Positions 36,259 through 46,339 are shown, counted from the first letter of the stretch. The stretch: DNA of 64,000 nucleotides from CAVXJN01 sp963762165 (GCA_963762165.1 CAVXJN010000003.1:806001-870000); one strand, 5' to 3'. The notes: a model not told the origin generated them from the letters alone. Program-made: numbers and translations.

Positions 36259-37563
36259 TCATTGGCTCCCGCTGCTGGGTCGGCTGCGGCGCCGGCGGCC
36301 GGAGTTGCGGTCGCCGCCGCCTTTGGCTCGTGAGGAATCTCCCCGCCCCCGTGGTTTGCTGGGACGCTGGACCCGCACCGGGGCTTGCGGGCTGACCAGC
36401 ATTTCCTGACCTACCGATTGTACCGGGATCTTGATGCCGATGTACTCCTCGATCTCGGGCAACGAATAGGCGTAATCCTCGCAAGCAAAGCTGATCGCAT
36501 CGCCCGCGGCGCCGGCGCGGGCGGTACGTCCGATGCGGTGTACGTAGTCTTCGGCGTCTTGCGGCAGATCGAAATTGAACACGTGGCTCACTTCCGGAAT
36601 ATGCAAACCGCGCGCGGCGACGTCGGTGGCCACCAGTACCGGCAGGTCGCCGCTTTGAAATTCCCGCAACAGCCGCAGACGCTTGTTCTGCGGCACGTCG
36701 CCGGTCAGCAGCGCGGCGCGGATGCCGTTGCCTTCCAGGTAGCCCCATACCCGCTCCGCCACCCGCTTGGTATTGACGAACACGATCGAGCGGCGCGGAT
36801 CGCCGTGCTGGAGCAGCCCCAGCAGCAGCGGAATCTTTTCATTGTTGGCGGTGTAATACGCAGTTTGCGTGACGTTGTCGGCCGTGACCTGCTCCGGCGC
36901 AATTTCCACCACTTCCGGATTATTCATGTGTTCATAGGCGAGTTCTGTCACCCGATAGGACAGGGTCGCCGAGAACAACATGTTGAGCCGCTTTTCCGGC
37001 GGCGGCATGCGCCGCAGCAAAAAACGTACGTCCTTGATGAAACCCAAATCGAACATTCGATCGGCTTCGTCCAGTACCATGACCTGCAACGCCCGCAGGT
37101 CGAAGACGTGTTGCTTGAAATAGTCGATGATGCGACCCGGAGTTCCGATGAGAATTTCGACGCCTGAAGTCAGGGTTTCCCGTTGGCTTTCATAACCGGT
37201 GCCGCCGTAGGCAAGACCAAGACGAAAGTCCACATGTTTGCCGAGGCTTTCAGCGTCGGCATGGATCTGCACCGCAAGTTCACGGGTCGGCGCGAGCACC
37301 AGGGCGCGGGGCTGATTCGGTTTGCGGCTCTCGTCCTGCGGGTTGGTCAGCAAGTGATGGAAGATCGCCAGCAGAAAGGCGGCGGTCTTGCCAGTGCCGG
37401 TCTGGGCCTGGCCGGCGACATCGTGGCCCTTCAGCGCCAGTGGTAGCGTTTGCGCCTGGATCGGCGTGCATTTGCTGAAGCCGGCATCTTCAATGCCTTG
37501 TAACAGTTCCGGCTCCAGCCCGAGTTGGGAAAAGCTGACTTCGCTAAGATGTTGATCGCTCAT
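36259..37563 (-). CDS. rhlB: ATP-dependent RNA helicase RhlB (DEAD box)
   Basis: A 434-residue DEAD-box helicase: FSQLGLEPELLQGIEDAGF (Q-motif region), AQTGTGKTAAFLL, PTRELAVQI, DEADRMFDLGF, FSATL, ATDVAARGLHIPEV and HRIGRTARAG. The C-terminus is an Arg/Gly/Ser-rich RNA-binding tail. RhlB is the helicase of the RNA degradosome. The divergent position next to trxA and rho is the classic RhlB neighbourhood and separates it from other RhlE-like helicases. Confidence 0.92.
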   Translation of the reverse strand: MSDQHLSEVSFSQLGLEPELLQGIEDAGFSKCTPIQAQTLPLALKGHDVAGQAQTGTGKTAAFLLAIFHHLLTNPQDESRKPNQPRALVLAPTRELAVQIHADAESLGKHVDFRLGLAYGGTGYESQRETLTSGVEILIGTPGRIIDYFKQHVFDLRALQVMVLDEADRMFDLGFIKDVRFLLRRMPPPEKRLNMLFSATLSYRVTELAYEHMNNPEVVEIAPEQVTADNVTQTAYYTANNEKIPLLLGLLQHGDPRRSIVFVNTKRVAERVWGYLEGNGIRAALLTGDVPQNKRLRLLREFQSGDLPVLVATDVAARGLHIPEVSHVFNFDLPQDAEDYVHRIGRTARAGAAGDAISFACEDYAYSLPEIEEYIGIKIPVQSVGQEMLVSPQAPVRVQRPSKPRGRGDSSRAKGGGDRNSGRRRRSRPSSGSQ

Positions 37564-37843
37564 GGCCGCACAGCATATCGCAAATCCCGACGTGGTGGGA
37601 CTTGCAATCAACGACGTCTTGGGCTCAAATTGAGCCATTCTGCGGTCGGTTAGCCGCCTACCCAACCAGAGTAATCCATCGCGACGACGGCGACGCCGCT
37701 TGAAATGAGTCTGCCGCGAAGGGTCGTCCATTTCAAATCCGGATGTTTCCGTATGCGATCTGCGAGCCCGTTTCACAGCGTTGGCTTAGGCTATGCCCGG
37801 TGGGTAGTTCAAGCCGAATTGACATAAACGGGAGGCATGAAGA

Positions 37844-38170
37844 GTGAGCGATAATATCTTGTATGTGAGCGACGATACCTTCGAAGAGGAAGTGCTCAAG
37901 TCGGACCAGCCCGTGCTCGTGGATTATTGGGCGGAGTGGTGCGGCCCCTGCAAGATGATTGCCCCGATCCTGGACGAAATCGCCGACGAATATGCCGGCA
38001 AGCTACGCATCGCCAAGCTCAATATCGACGAGAATCCGGGCACGCCGCCGAAATACGGTATACGCGGCATCCCGACCCTGATGTTGTTCAAGAGCGGTAA
38101 TGTCGAAGCGACCAAGGTGGGTGCTGTGTCGAAATCGCAACTGACCGCGTTCATCGACAGTAATATTTGA
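37844..38170 (+). CDS. trxA: Thioredoxin 1
   Basis: A 108-residue thioredoxin with the active site AEWCGPCKM, VLVDYWAEW before it and the cis-proline in GIRGIPTLMLF. It reduces protein disulfides in the cytoplasm. The start is GTG at 37844 with GGAGG upstream; the nearby ATG at 37837 runs into a stop after five codons. It lies upstream of rho, as in other gammaproteobacteria, with a terminator-like hairpin in between. Confidence 0.96.
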   Translation: MSDNILYVSDDTFEEEVLKSDQPVLVDYWAEWCGPCKMIAPILDEIADEYAGKLRIAKLNIDENPGTPPKYGIRGIPTLMLFKSGNVEATKVGAVSKSQLTAFIDSNI

Positions 38171-38177
38171 TCGTCGG

Positions 38178-38204
38178 GGTCCAGCCCATAGGGGCTGGAC
38201 CTTT
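38178..38204 (+). terminator. Terminator-like hairpin after trxA
   Basis: GGTCCAGCCC and GGGCTGGACC form a 10-bp stem with an ATAG loop, followed by only three T. It lies 8 bases after the trxA stop, at the start of the 190-base rho leader. Confidence 0.65.
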
Positions 38205-38360
38205 CCCGTACATCGTGCTAAATTTGGAATCGCAGTTCGTATAACGACGTAAGCTTTTCTCCCTTTAATCAGATCATCTCCCCGGTACACGGCCCTGGCT
38301 CCGCCCGGCTGCCGTATGTGTCCGACCCGTCTACTCCTGTCCATAAAAGAACGCCTGCAC

Positions 38361-39617
38361 ATGAATCTGACTGAGCTGAAACAAAAACCCGCGTCTGAGG
38401 TGGTACAGATCGCGCAGCAAATGAATATCGAGGGCATCGCCCGCTCCCGCAAGCAAGATGTCATCTTCAGCATCCTGAAAGCCCACGCCAAAAGCGGCGA
38501 GGACATTTTCGGCGACGGGGTGCTGGAAATTCTCCAGGACGGCTTCGGCTTTCTGCGCTCCGCAGACAGTTCGTACCTCGCCGGCCCGGATGACATCTAC
38601 GTGTCGCCCAGCCAGATTCGGCGTTTCAATCTACGTACGGGAGATACGGTCTCCGGCAAGATTCGGCCGCCGAAAGAGGGGGAGCGCTATTTCGCGTTGC
38701 TGAAGGTCAAGGAAATCAATTTCGACACGCCGGAAAACTCCAAGAACAAGGTGTTGTTCGAAAATCTGACGCCGCTGCATCCCACCGAGCGCATGCAGCT
38801 GGAGCTTGGCAACGGCAGTACCGAGGACATCACGCCGCGGGTAATCGACCTCACCGCACCCATCGGAAAAGGGCAGCGCGGCTTGATCGTGTCGCCGCCC
38901 AAGGCCGGCAAGACCATGTTGCTGCAGAACATCGCCCAGAGTCTGACCAGCAATCATCCCGAGGTTTATCTGATCGTGCTGCTGATCGACGAGCGGCCCG
39001 AAGAAGTGACCGAAATGGCCCGCTCCGTGCGCGGCGAAGTCATTTCCAGTACCTTCGACGAGCCCGCCAGCCGCCATGTCCAGGTCGCGGAAATGGTGAT
39101 CGAGAAGGCCAAACGCCTGGTCGAGCACAAGAAGGACGTGGTGATTCTGCTCGATTCCATCACCCGTCTGGCGCGTGCCTACAACACGGTGGTGCCGTCT
39201 TCGGGCAAGGTGCTGACCGGCGGTGTGGACGCCAATGCGCTGCATCGGCCGAAACGATTCTTCGGCGCGGCGCGCAACATCGAGGAGGGCGGCTCGCTGA
39301 CCATTCTCGCTACTGCCCTGGTGGAAACCGGCTCACGTATGGATGACGTGATCTACGAAGAGTTCAAGGGCACCGGTAACATGGAAATCCATCTCGACCG
39401 GCGGATTTCCGAAAAGCGTATCTTCCCCGCGATCAACATCAACCGTTCCGGTACCCGCCGTGAAGAACTGCTGACGGCCGTCGATGAACTGCAGAAGATG
39501 TGGGTGCTGCGCAAGCTGCTGCACCCCATGGACGAACTGGCGGCGATCGAATTTCTGCTCGACAAGCTCAAAGACACCAAGACCAACGCCGAATTCTTCA
39601 ATTCAATGAAACGTTGA
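38361..39617 (+). CDS. rho: Transcription termination factor Rho
   Basis: A 418-residue hexameric RNA-dependent ATPase. MNLTELKQKPASEVVQIAQ is the standard start, followed by the RNA-binding domain (GFGFLRSADSSYLAGPDDIY), Walker A SPPKAGKTMLLQ, Walker B VVILLDSITRLARAYN, the Q-loop TGGVDANAL and the C-terminal LLHPMDELAAIEFLLDKL. The 190-base leader after trxA may hold an autoregulatory attenuator as known for rho in E. coli, though I see no defined structure beyond the trxA hairpin. Confidence 0.97.
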   Translation: MNLTELKQKPASEVVQIAQQMNIEGIARSRKQDVIFSILKAHAKSGEDIFGDGVLEILQDGFGFLRSADSSYLAGPDDIYVSPSQIRRFNLRTGDTVSGKIRPPKEGERYFALLKVKEINFDTPENSKNKVLFENLTPLHPTERMQLELGNGSTEDITPRVIDLTAPIGKGQRGLIVSPPKAGKTMLLQNIAQSLTSNHPEVYLIVLLIDERPEEVTEMARSVRGEVISSTFDEPASRHVQVAEMVIEKAKRLVEHKKDVVILLDSITRLARAYNTVVPSSGKVLTGGVDANALHRPKRFFGAARNIEEGGSLTILATALVETGSRMDDVIYEEFKGTGNMEIHLDRRISEKRIFPAININRSGTRREELLTAVDELQKMWVLRKLLHPMDELAAIEFLLDKLKDTKTNAEFFNSMKR

Positions 39618-39645
39618 CCGGCCGCCGCGACCTGCGGCAGCAGCG

Positions 39646-42117
39646 CTATTCGTGAGCGACGGGCTTAACGCCCCAGATGCGTTCGGCGTATTCGTTGATG
39701 GTGCGATCGCTGGAGAACCGTCCCATCGCGGCGACATTGAGTATCGCGCGGCGATTCCATTCCTCGGGCTGCGCATAAAGTCGCTCTACGTTTTCCTGCG
39801 CTTCCAGATAGGACTGGAAGTCCGCCAATACCAGGTACGGGTCGTTGTCGAGTAGCCGGTCTACCAGGGGCCGATAGCGATGGGGCTCCTCTGCGCTGTA
39901 GCGCCCGTCCGCCAATTGACGCAGAACTTCGGCGAGGATCGGATCGCCCTCGACATAATCACGGGCGCGGTATCCGCTGCGTTGCTCGCGCGCCACTTCG
40001 CTGGCGGTGAGTCCGAAAATGAAGATGTTCTCCTTCCCGACCGCTTCCCGGATCTCGACATTCGCACCGTCCAGCGTACCAATGGTCAAGGCACCATTGA
40101 GCGCGAGTTTCATATTGCCGGTTCCGGAGGCTTCCGTGCCCGCCAGGGAGACCTGTTGCGACAATTCAGCGGCAGGAATGATGTCGCCCGCGGTGCTGAC
40201 GTCGTAATTGGGCACGAATACCAGACGCAGCCGGTCGCGGGTACGCGGATCGGCGTTGATGACCGCTCCGACATCGTTGATGGCGCGAATGATGAGCTTG
40301 GCCATCGCGTAGCCGGGCGCCGCTTTGCCGCTGAGGATGATGGTGCGCGGCTGGCCGAAAGTATCCGGCGACTCGCAAATCCGGTTGTATAGCACGATCG
40401 CGTGCAGCAGATTCAAGATCTGGCGCTTGTATTCGTGGATTCTTTTGATCTGGACGTCGAACAGGGAATCCACCGGCACGGCGATACCCATACGCGCGCG
40501 AATCAGTTTCGCCAGACGTTCCTTGTTGGCGCGCTTCACGGCCGCAAAAGCCGTGCGGAAGCCGCTGTCGGCGGCGGCAATGCGCAGTTCCTCGAGCCGA
40601 TCCAGGTGGGTTATCCAGCTATAGCCGATGTGCTCCGAAATCAAATTGGACAATTTCGGGTTGCAGTGATGCAGCCAGCGGCGCGGCGTAATGCCGTTGG
40701 TGATGTTGATGATCTGCTGCGGCTGCACGGCATGAAAGTCGGCGAAAATCGTCTGCCGCATCAGATCGGTGTGAATCGCGGAAACGCCGTTCACGGTATG
40801 GCTTCCGACCATCGCCACATGGGACATGCGGATCCGGCGTTCGCCTTGTTCGTCGATGAGCGACAGGCGCCGGATACGGTCTTCCTGGCCCGGAAATCTG
40901 CGCCGCACATCGTCCAGGAATCGCTGGTTGATTTCATAGACGATCTGCAAGTGCCGCGGCAGCATGCGTCCGAACAGATCCAGAGGCCAGGATTCCAGTG
41001 CTTCCGGCATGAGGGTGTGATTGGTGTAGGAAAACGTCTTGCGGGTAATGGACCATGCCTCGTCCCAGGGCAGCTCGTGCTCGTCGATCAGCAGACGCAT
41101 CAATTCAGGAACGGCAACCGCGGGATGGGTATCGTTGAGTTGAATGGCGACTTTGTCCGGCAGCGCGGCAGCCGCGTGCCCCGCCTTGGAGAAATCCTTG
41201 AGTATGTCCTGCAATGCGGCACTGACGAAAAAATATTCCTGCTGCAAGCGCAGTTCCCGTCCCATGCTGGTGGTATCGTCCGGGTACAGAACCCGTGAAA
41301 GGTTTTCCGAGTCGTTCTGTTCCTCCACCGCCTTGATGTAGTTGCCCTCGTTGAAATAAGCCAGATTGAAATCGCGCGATGCTTTGGCGGTCCAAAGGCG
41401 CAGATGATTGACGGTGTTGTTGGCATAGCCGGGTATCAGCATGTCGTAGGCCATGGCCATGACCTCTTCCGTGTCCACCCAGCGCTGACGTTCGGCGCCG
41501 TCGCTTGCGGTTTCAGTGATCACCTTGCCGAAGAAGCGCACCGGAAACAGCACTTCCGGGCGCGGGAATTCCCACGGATTGCCGTAGCGCAGCCAATTAT
41601 CGGGATGCTCCACCTGCTGGCCGTTTTCGATGCGCTGGTTGAACATTCCGTACTCGTAGCGAATGCCATAACCGAAGCCCGGCAGCCGCAGGGTTGCCAT
41701 GGAGTCCAGAAAGCACGCCGCCAGTCGTCCGAGTCCGCCGTTGCCCAGGGCGGCGTCCGGCTCGGTTTCGACCACCGTGTCCAGATCGGCGCCCGCGGCC
41801 TCGAGCGCACCACGAAACTCATCGGTGGCATCGAGCTTGGTCAAGTTGTCGCCCAGCATGCGGCCGATGAGAAATTCCATCGACAGGTAATACACCCGCT
41901 TGGGGCTGGCGGCCGCGTAGCTTTGCAGGGTCTGCAGCCAACGCTCGACCATGCGATCGCGTATCACATAGGCGGCGGTGTGATACCAGTCGTGGCTGGA
42001 CGCGGTGTTTGGCTTTTTGCCGATGCTGTAATGCAGGCGTTCGAAGATCGACGATTTGAGCGAGGCCGAATCCAGGCCCAGGTAGGAAAATTTCAGCGTC
42101 CCGCGCTTGCTGCTCAT
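39646..42117 (-). CDS. glgP: Glycogen/starch phosphorylase
   Basis: An 823-residue GT35 enzyme that releases glucose-1-phosphate from glycogen. The PLP site is intact: the Lys lies in EASGTGNMKLALNGALTIGT, with the following DGANVEI. Other blocks are LGNGGLGRLAACFLDSMATL, NGVSAIHTDLM and ITNGITPRRWL. No frameshift. It is convergent with rho (28 bases between stops). No other glycogen gene is in the window. Confidence 0.96.
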   Translation of the reverse strand: MSSKRGTLKFSYLGLDSASLKSSIFERLHYSIGKKPNTASSHDWYHTAAYVIRDRMVERWLQTLQSYAAASPKRVYYLSMEFLIGRMLGDNLTKLDATDEFRGALEAAGADLDTVVETEPDAALGNGGLGRLAACFLDSMATLRLPGFGYGIRYEYGMFNQRIENGQQVEHPDNWLRYGNPWEFPRPEVLFPVRFFGKVITETASDGAERQRWVDTEEVMAMAYDMLIPGYANNTVNHLRLWTAKASRDFNLAYFNEGNYIKAVEEQNDSENLSRVLYPDDTTSMGRELRLQQEYFFVSAALQDILKDFSKAGHAAAALPDKVAIQLNDTHPAVAVPELMRLLIDEHELPWDEAWSITRKTFSYTNHTLMPEALESWPLDLFGRMLPRHLQIVYEINQRFLDDVRRRFPGQEDRIRRLSLIDEQGERRIRMSHVAMVGSHTVNGVSAIHTDLMRQTIFADFHAVQPQQIINITNGITPRRWLHHCNPKLSNLISEHIGYSWITHLDRLEELRIAAADSGFRTAFAAVKRANKERLAKLIRARMGIAVPVDSLFDVQIKRIHEYKRQILNLLHAIVLYNRICESPDTFGQPRTIILSGKAAPGYAMAKLIIRAINDVGAVINADPRTRDRLRLVFVPNYDVSTAGDIIPAAELSQQVSLAGTEASGTGNMKLALNGALTIGTLDGANVEIREAVGKENIFIFGLTASEVAREQRSGYRARDYVEGDPILAEVLRQLADGRYSAEEPHRYRPLVDRLLDNDPYLVLADFQSYLEAQENVERLYAQPEEWNRRAILNVAAMGRFSSDRTINEYAERIWGVKPVAHE

Positions 42118-42253
42118 CGTCGGTGCTCGGCAGTGTGATGACTTGGTATTGCGACAGCGCCGACGCCTCGGGCGCCAGGGGCTGGAATCGCGCTAGAAGG
42201 TGAAAGCGCCGAATTGCTGTCCGGCTGTCCCGTCGTCACCCCGTTCGGGGGCG

Positions 42254-42820
42254 TCACATCGAACTCGTGCCTGGCGTGGCGGCCTGGACTCTTTGGGAAG
42301 GCTCGCGTAAGCCGAGAATGGTTTTCATGACGCCGGGGTCATCCCAATCCCTTCCCCCCACGGCCTGGTATACCAGATGCCCCGACGGATCGACGACATA
42401 AGTCGTCGGCAGACCGCGAACCGAAAACCGGCTCACGATTTCGGCGTCCTCGTCGAGCAACAGTGGAAAACTCACCGGGATGTCGGCCAGGAACGTATAC
42501 ACCGTATCCAGGTCTTCGCCCACGTCCACCGCCAGGATCACCGCGCCTTGTTTTCGCAATTGCGTCCACGCGCGTTCCATGGAGGGCATTTCGTGGCGAC
42601 ACGGCGGACACCACGTGGCCCAGAAATTGAGGATCACCACCTGGCCGCGATAGTCGCTGAGGCGATGGGGCTTGCCATCGAGGTCCTTGAGGGTGAAGTC
42701 GGGTGCCATGGGCTTGTTGGGAATGGGAGACAAAAGTTGCATGTCAGCGTACGCATTCGTCACGGCGAGCATGACGACGCCGGCCAGCAAGACCCGTAGT
42801 AACCCGATGCTGTTCTTCAC
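42254..42820 (-). CDS. TlpA-like membrane-anchored or periplasmic thioredoxin
   Basis: A 188-residue protein with a signal/anchor (SIGLLRVLLAGVVMLAVTNA), the TlpA start PMAPDFTLKDLDGKPHRLSD, active site FWATWCPPCRHEMP and the cis-proline in VRGLPTTYVVD. Such proteins reduce periplasmic disulfides, for example in cytochrome maturation. I choose GTG at 42820 with GGAG in front. It lies downstream of purD and overlaps the end of a short ORF at 42817. Confidence 0.88.
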   Translation of the reverse strand: MKNSIGLLRVLLAGVVMLAVTNAYADMQLLSPIPNKPMAPDFTLKDLDGKPHRLSDYRGQVVILNFWATWCPPCRHEMPSMERAWTQLRKQGAVILAVDVGEDLDTVYTFLADIPVSFPLLLDEDAEIVSRFSVRGLPTTYVVDPSGHLVYQAVGGRDWDDPGVMKTILGLREPSQRVQAATPGTSSM

Positions 42821-43056
42821 TTTGCGATCTCCGCTGCCATATCGTTGTCGCCGCAAACCAGCCCCGTCATTTGGTCATAATGGCGCTGGCCGTTGCTGTA
42901 CCAAACGTCTCGACGGCCAGGTCCTCGCCCGGCGCCACCGAGTAGCAACGGGTAGAGCCGGACGCCGGTCCCGAATCGCGGTCCGCGGGCCGCAGGCTGT
43001 GACCTGCGCAAGTGGCCTGATTCGGGCGGTGAGCTACGCTGGTTCAATGGACCCAT
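42817..43056 (-). CDS. Possible small ORF upstream of the TlpA-like gene
   Basis: The last part, DVWYSNGQRHYDQMTGLVCG then DNDMAAEIAK, looks protein-like and stops inside the ribosome-binding region of the tlpA-like gene. Upstream in another frame is STRCYSVAPGEDLAVET, which would join well if one base is wrong near 42905. The first 30 residues of the single-frame reading look non-coding. Not recognised. It could be a small exported protein cotranscribed with tlpA, or chance. Confidence 0.3.
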   Translation of the reverse strand: MGPLNQRSSPPESGHLRRSQPAARGPRFGTGVRLYPLLLGGAGRGPGRRDVWYSNGQRHYDQMTGLVCGDNDMAAEIAK

Positions 43057-43107
43057 GGCGCGCGCAGCGTAGCGGGAAGGTATTGCCGGGTCAAGCGCAG
43101 CAACCCA

Positions 43108-43192
43108 TAAACCATTATTTTATAAGATATAATGCAGGCGTAAAGGGGTAAATTAAGTACTGCTAAAAGTTTAATATATTCTCTAATTATGT
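43108..43192. other. AT-rich patch downstream of purD
   Basis: A short stretch (ATTATTTTATAAGATATAAT and following) whose AT content contrasts sharply with the surrounding GC-rich DNA. TATAAT occurs at 43128-43133 on the plus strand without a good -35. It may hold the promoter of the small ORF and tlpA on the minus strand, but I cannot define it. Confidence 0.4.
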
Positions 43193-44495
43193 TCATCGAT
43201 CGGCATTGGCCATGCCTTCCCTGGCAATGGCGCGGTAGCCTATGTCGCGCCGGCAGAATGCGTCCTGCCAGTGGATCTGCTCCACCAGGGTATAGGCACG
43301 CCGCTGGGCCACCGACACGGTATCGCCCAAGCCCACGCAACAAAGCACGCGGCCGCCGTCGGTGACCACTTCGCCTTCGTTTTCCCGCGTGCCGGCATGG
43401 AACACTTTGGCGTCCGCGGAGTCGATCTGCGGCAGACCGTGGATCGCGTCGCCGCGGCGATAGGCGCCGGGATAGCCGCCCGCGGCCATGACCACACCCA
43501 GCGCCGGGCGCGGGTCCCACTGTGCCTGGCAGCGGTCCAGGCGGCCGGCCACGGCAGCCTGGCAGAGTTCGACCAGATCGGACTGCAGCCGCATCATGAT
43601 GGGCTGGGTCTCGGGGTCGCCGAAGCGGCAATTGTATTCCAGGACCTTGGGCGCGCCGTCGGCGTCGATCATGACCCCGGCGTAGAGGAAACCGGTATAG
43701 GGAATGCCTTCGCTGGCCAAGCCGAGGACTGTGGGCTCGATAACTTCGCGCAGAATTCGCTGGTGGACCTCGGCGCTGACCACTGGCGCCGGGGAATATG
43801 CTCCCATGCCGCCCGTATTGGGCCCTGAATCGCCATCGTCGCGGGCCTTGTGGTCCTGGGACGTGGCCATGGGCAGAATACTGGCGCCGTCGACCATGCA
43901 GATGAAACTGGCTTCCTCGCCGGTCGAGGAATTCCTCGATCACCACCCGGCTGCCGGCGGCGCCGAACGCGTTGCCGGCCAGCATGTCGCGCACCGCGGC
44001 TTCGGCCTCGGCGTTGCTCCGGGCGAGGATCACGCCCTTGCCGGCTGCCAGGCCGTCGGCTTTGACGACAATCGGAGCGCCGTGATCATGGATGAATGCC
44101 AGGGCCTGATTGAGGTCGGTGAAGACGCCGTAGCGGGCGGTCGGGATACCGTGTCGGGCCAGGAAGTCTTTGGCGAAGGCCTTCGAGCCCTCCAGTTGCG
44201 CCGCCTCACGGGTGGGTCCGAAGATGGGCAGCCCGGCGTCCAGAAAGGTGTCGACGATGCCCGCGACCAGTGGCGCTTCGGGGCCCACGATCGTCAGGTC
44301 GATGGCCGCTTGTTGGGCGAAATTCAGCAGACCGGCAATGTCTTCGGCACCGACGTCGACGTTGCGCAGACCGGTCTCGCGCGCGGTTCCGGCATTGCCG
44401 GGTGCCACGAATACGGTTTCAACTGCGGCCGATTGTGCCGCCCGCCACGCCAGGGCGTGCTCGCGGCCGCCTCCGCCTACCACCAATACCTTCAT
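43193..44495 (-). CDS. purD: Phosphoribosylamine-glycine ligase PurD, one frameshift
   Basis: ATP-grasp enzyme of purine synthesis (GAR synthetase), about 433 residues. It starts MKVLVVGGGGREHALAW with AGGAG in front. Further pieces are FVAPGNAGTA, VKADGLAAGKGVILA, then after the frame change near 43925 SQDHKARDDGDSGPNTGGMG, YNCRFGDPETQPIM and VMAAGGYPGAYRRGD. Both halves are standard PurD, so one indel in the raw sequence is the simplest explanation. It is separated from purH by an oppositely oriented diguanylate cyclase gene. Confidence 0.93.
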
Positions 44496-44589
44496 GACCA
44501 CTCCTGACCGGGTTGGTGAGCACCAAAACGGTTCAATTTACCGACCGAACGACCGCTATCTTAACAGGACCACGAGAAGGAAGGCTTAG

Positions 44590-46332
44590 ATGGCGGCGAA
44601 TTCCGGCCCGGGGGCGAAAATGTCAACGCGGATCATGGGCCAACCGGTAAACCGGGCACTCATGGCAAGTTTCGTGCTGGTCGCAGTGGTGCCGCTGGCG
44701 CTGCTGGGCGTGAAATTGTACCGCACAGCCTGGGATGACGCTTGGCGCGAAATTCAGGAAAAGCATCAGCTGCTGGCCCAGAACCTCGCCGCGCCGATTT
44801 CGATCTATGTCGAAGACCACCGGCACGCGCTCGCGTTGCTGGCATCTTCGCTCGAGAAGCCGGTTCAGGGCGAAGACGTGCCTAAGGCGCTGGAAGAATT
44901 CCTGGGGCGTGCGGCGCTGCATTTGCGCGGCTTTCGCTCCATCTCCCTGGTCGGTACCGACGGCAGGACACTATTTACCTCCGATCCCCACGGCGCCGTG
45001 CCGGGTCAGGCCGACGTATTTGCCAGCGAAACCTGTTTTCTGCGTACGCGCAACCACGGCACGGGCGCCTTGTCCGGTGTCAAACCGAGCCCGCTCACCG
45101 GCAAACCCACGGTGATGCTGTCGCAACCGGTCCGCGATGCCCAAGGAGGGGTCCGGGCAGTGTTGTTGGGCGAATTGCGCATCGACCTGATCGAAAAATT
45201 GCGCCGCAACATTCGCTTCGGCAAACGGGGGCACTCGGCGATCGTCGATCAATTCGGCCACGTGGTGGCGCATCCCAATCCGGACTGGATGGAAGACATG
45301 CACGACTTGTCCGGCTGGCCGATCGTCAAAGCCATGATGGCGGGCAACACCGGCGTCACCGAGTTCTACTCATCGTTCGTCAAGCAGTCGATGGTGGCCG
45401 GCTATGCCAGCGTGCCCGGCATCGGCTGGGGCGTGATGGTGCCGCAGCCCAAAGCCGAGGTGGAAAGCCGCGTTGCCGACCTGCTTTGGGCGGAGTTCGC
45501 CTGGGGCGTATTCGGCCTGGTTCTCGGCCTCGTTCTGGCAGTCACGCTGGCCCGTTGGATCGCCAATCCTCTCAGGCGCCTGGCGCTGGCCACCAATGAT
45601 CTGGCGGAGGGTGACTTCAAAGGCAAGCTGCCGCCTGCGCCGAGCCACGCACCTCGTGAAGTGCAGCAGTTGGCCGGTGCATTCGCCACAGCCTTCGACC
45701 GTATCGAGGATTCGCGCGCCCGCTACGATGGTTTGAACAAATTGCTGCAACATCGTGTCGACGAGGCCACCCAGGATTTGCGCGATGCCAACATGCGGTT
45801 GGAGGAATTGGCCCGCAAAGACCACCTCACGGCGTTGACCAATCGGCGGCATTTCGAGGAGGTGCTGATTCAGCGGCTCAAGGTCCATCGCAAAGCTGCG
45901 CGCTGCATGTGCGTATTGCTGCTGGACGTGGACAACTTCAAACATATCAACGACGCCTTTGGCCATGCGGCCGGGGATGCGGTGTTGATCCAGTTGGCGC
46001 ACCTGTTGGCCGAACACGCCAGCGACCACGAACTGGTGGCCCGCTACGGCGGTGATGAATTCGTGCTGCAAATGGATTGCATACCCGAAACCGGCCGCCA
46101 TCGGGCACGCAACATCCTGGCATCCATTGAACGCCACTCGTTCCGCTGGCACGATCAGGAGCTGCCTTTGACGGTCAGCATCGGCCTGTTATGCACCCAT
46201 GGCGAGGAAGCCGAGGACGCGGACGCCGAATTCATGTTGCGGCGTATCGATCAGGCGCTGTACCGCGCCAAGGACGCGGGCAAGAACCGCCTGGTCGAAG
46301 TGGATGAACTACGGGTCGGTACCGGCGGCTGA
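44590..46332 (+). CDS. Membrane diguanylate cyclase (dCache-HAMP-GGDEF)
   Basis: A 580-residue sensor. TM1 about 25-44, a periplasmic Cache-type sensing domain (about 45-295), TM2 about 302-322, a HAMP linker, a short coiled coil and a GGDEF domain. Catalytic motif ARYGGDEFVLQ (GGDEF 487-491) is intact, so it should make c-di-GMP from two GTP. The usual RxxD inhibitory site upstream is replaced by SDHE, so product feedback through that site is unlikely. The ATG has a GAGAAGGAAGG region in front. It sits alone on the plus strand between purD and purH, ending 7 bases from the purH stop. Confidence 0.92.
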   Translation: MAANSGPGAKMSTRIMGQPVNRALMASFVLVAVVPLALLGVKLYRTAWDDAWREIQEKHQLLAQNLAAPISIYVEDHRHALALLASSLEKPVQGEDVPKALEEFLGRAALHLRGFRSISLVGTDGRTLFTSDPHGAVPGQADVFASETCFLRTRNHGTGALSGVKPSPLTGKPTVMLSQPVRDAQGGVRAVLLGELRIDLIEKLRRNIRFGKRGHSAIVDQFGHVVAHPNPDWMEDMHDLSGWPIVKAMMAGNTGVTEFYSSFVKQSMVAGYASVPGIGWGVMVPQPKAEVESRVADLLWAEFAWGVFGLVLGLVLAVTLARWIANPLRRLALATNDLAEGDFKGKLPPAPSHAPREVQQLAGAFATAFDRIEDSRARYDGLNKLLQHRVDEATQDLRDANMRLEELARKDHLTALTNRRHFEEVLIQRLKVHRKAARCMCVLLLDVDNFKHINDAFGHAAGDAVLIQLAHLLAEHASDHELVARYGGDEFVLQMDCIPETGRHRARNILASIERHSFRWHDQELPLTVSIGLLCTHGEEAEDADAEFMLRRIDQALYRAKDAGKNRLVEVDELRVGTGG

Positions 46333-46339
46333 ATACCGC

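Noticed and set aside
38171..38360. A defined riboswitch or attenuator in the rho leader
   Set aside because: Apart from the hairpin after trxA no clear alternative structures were seen, so only the hairpin is reported.
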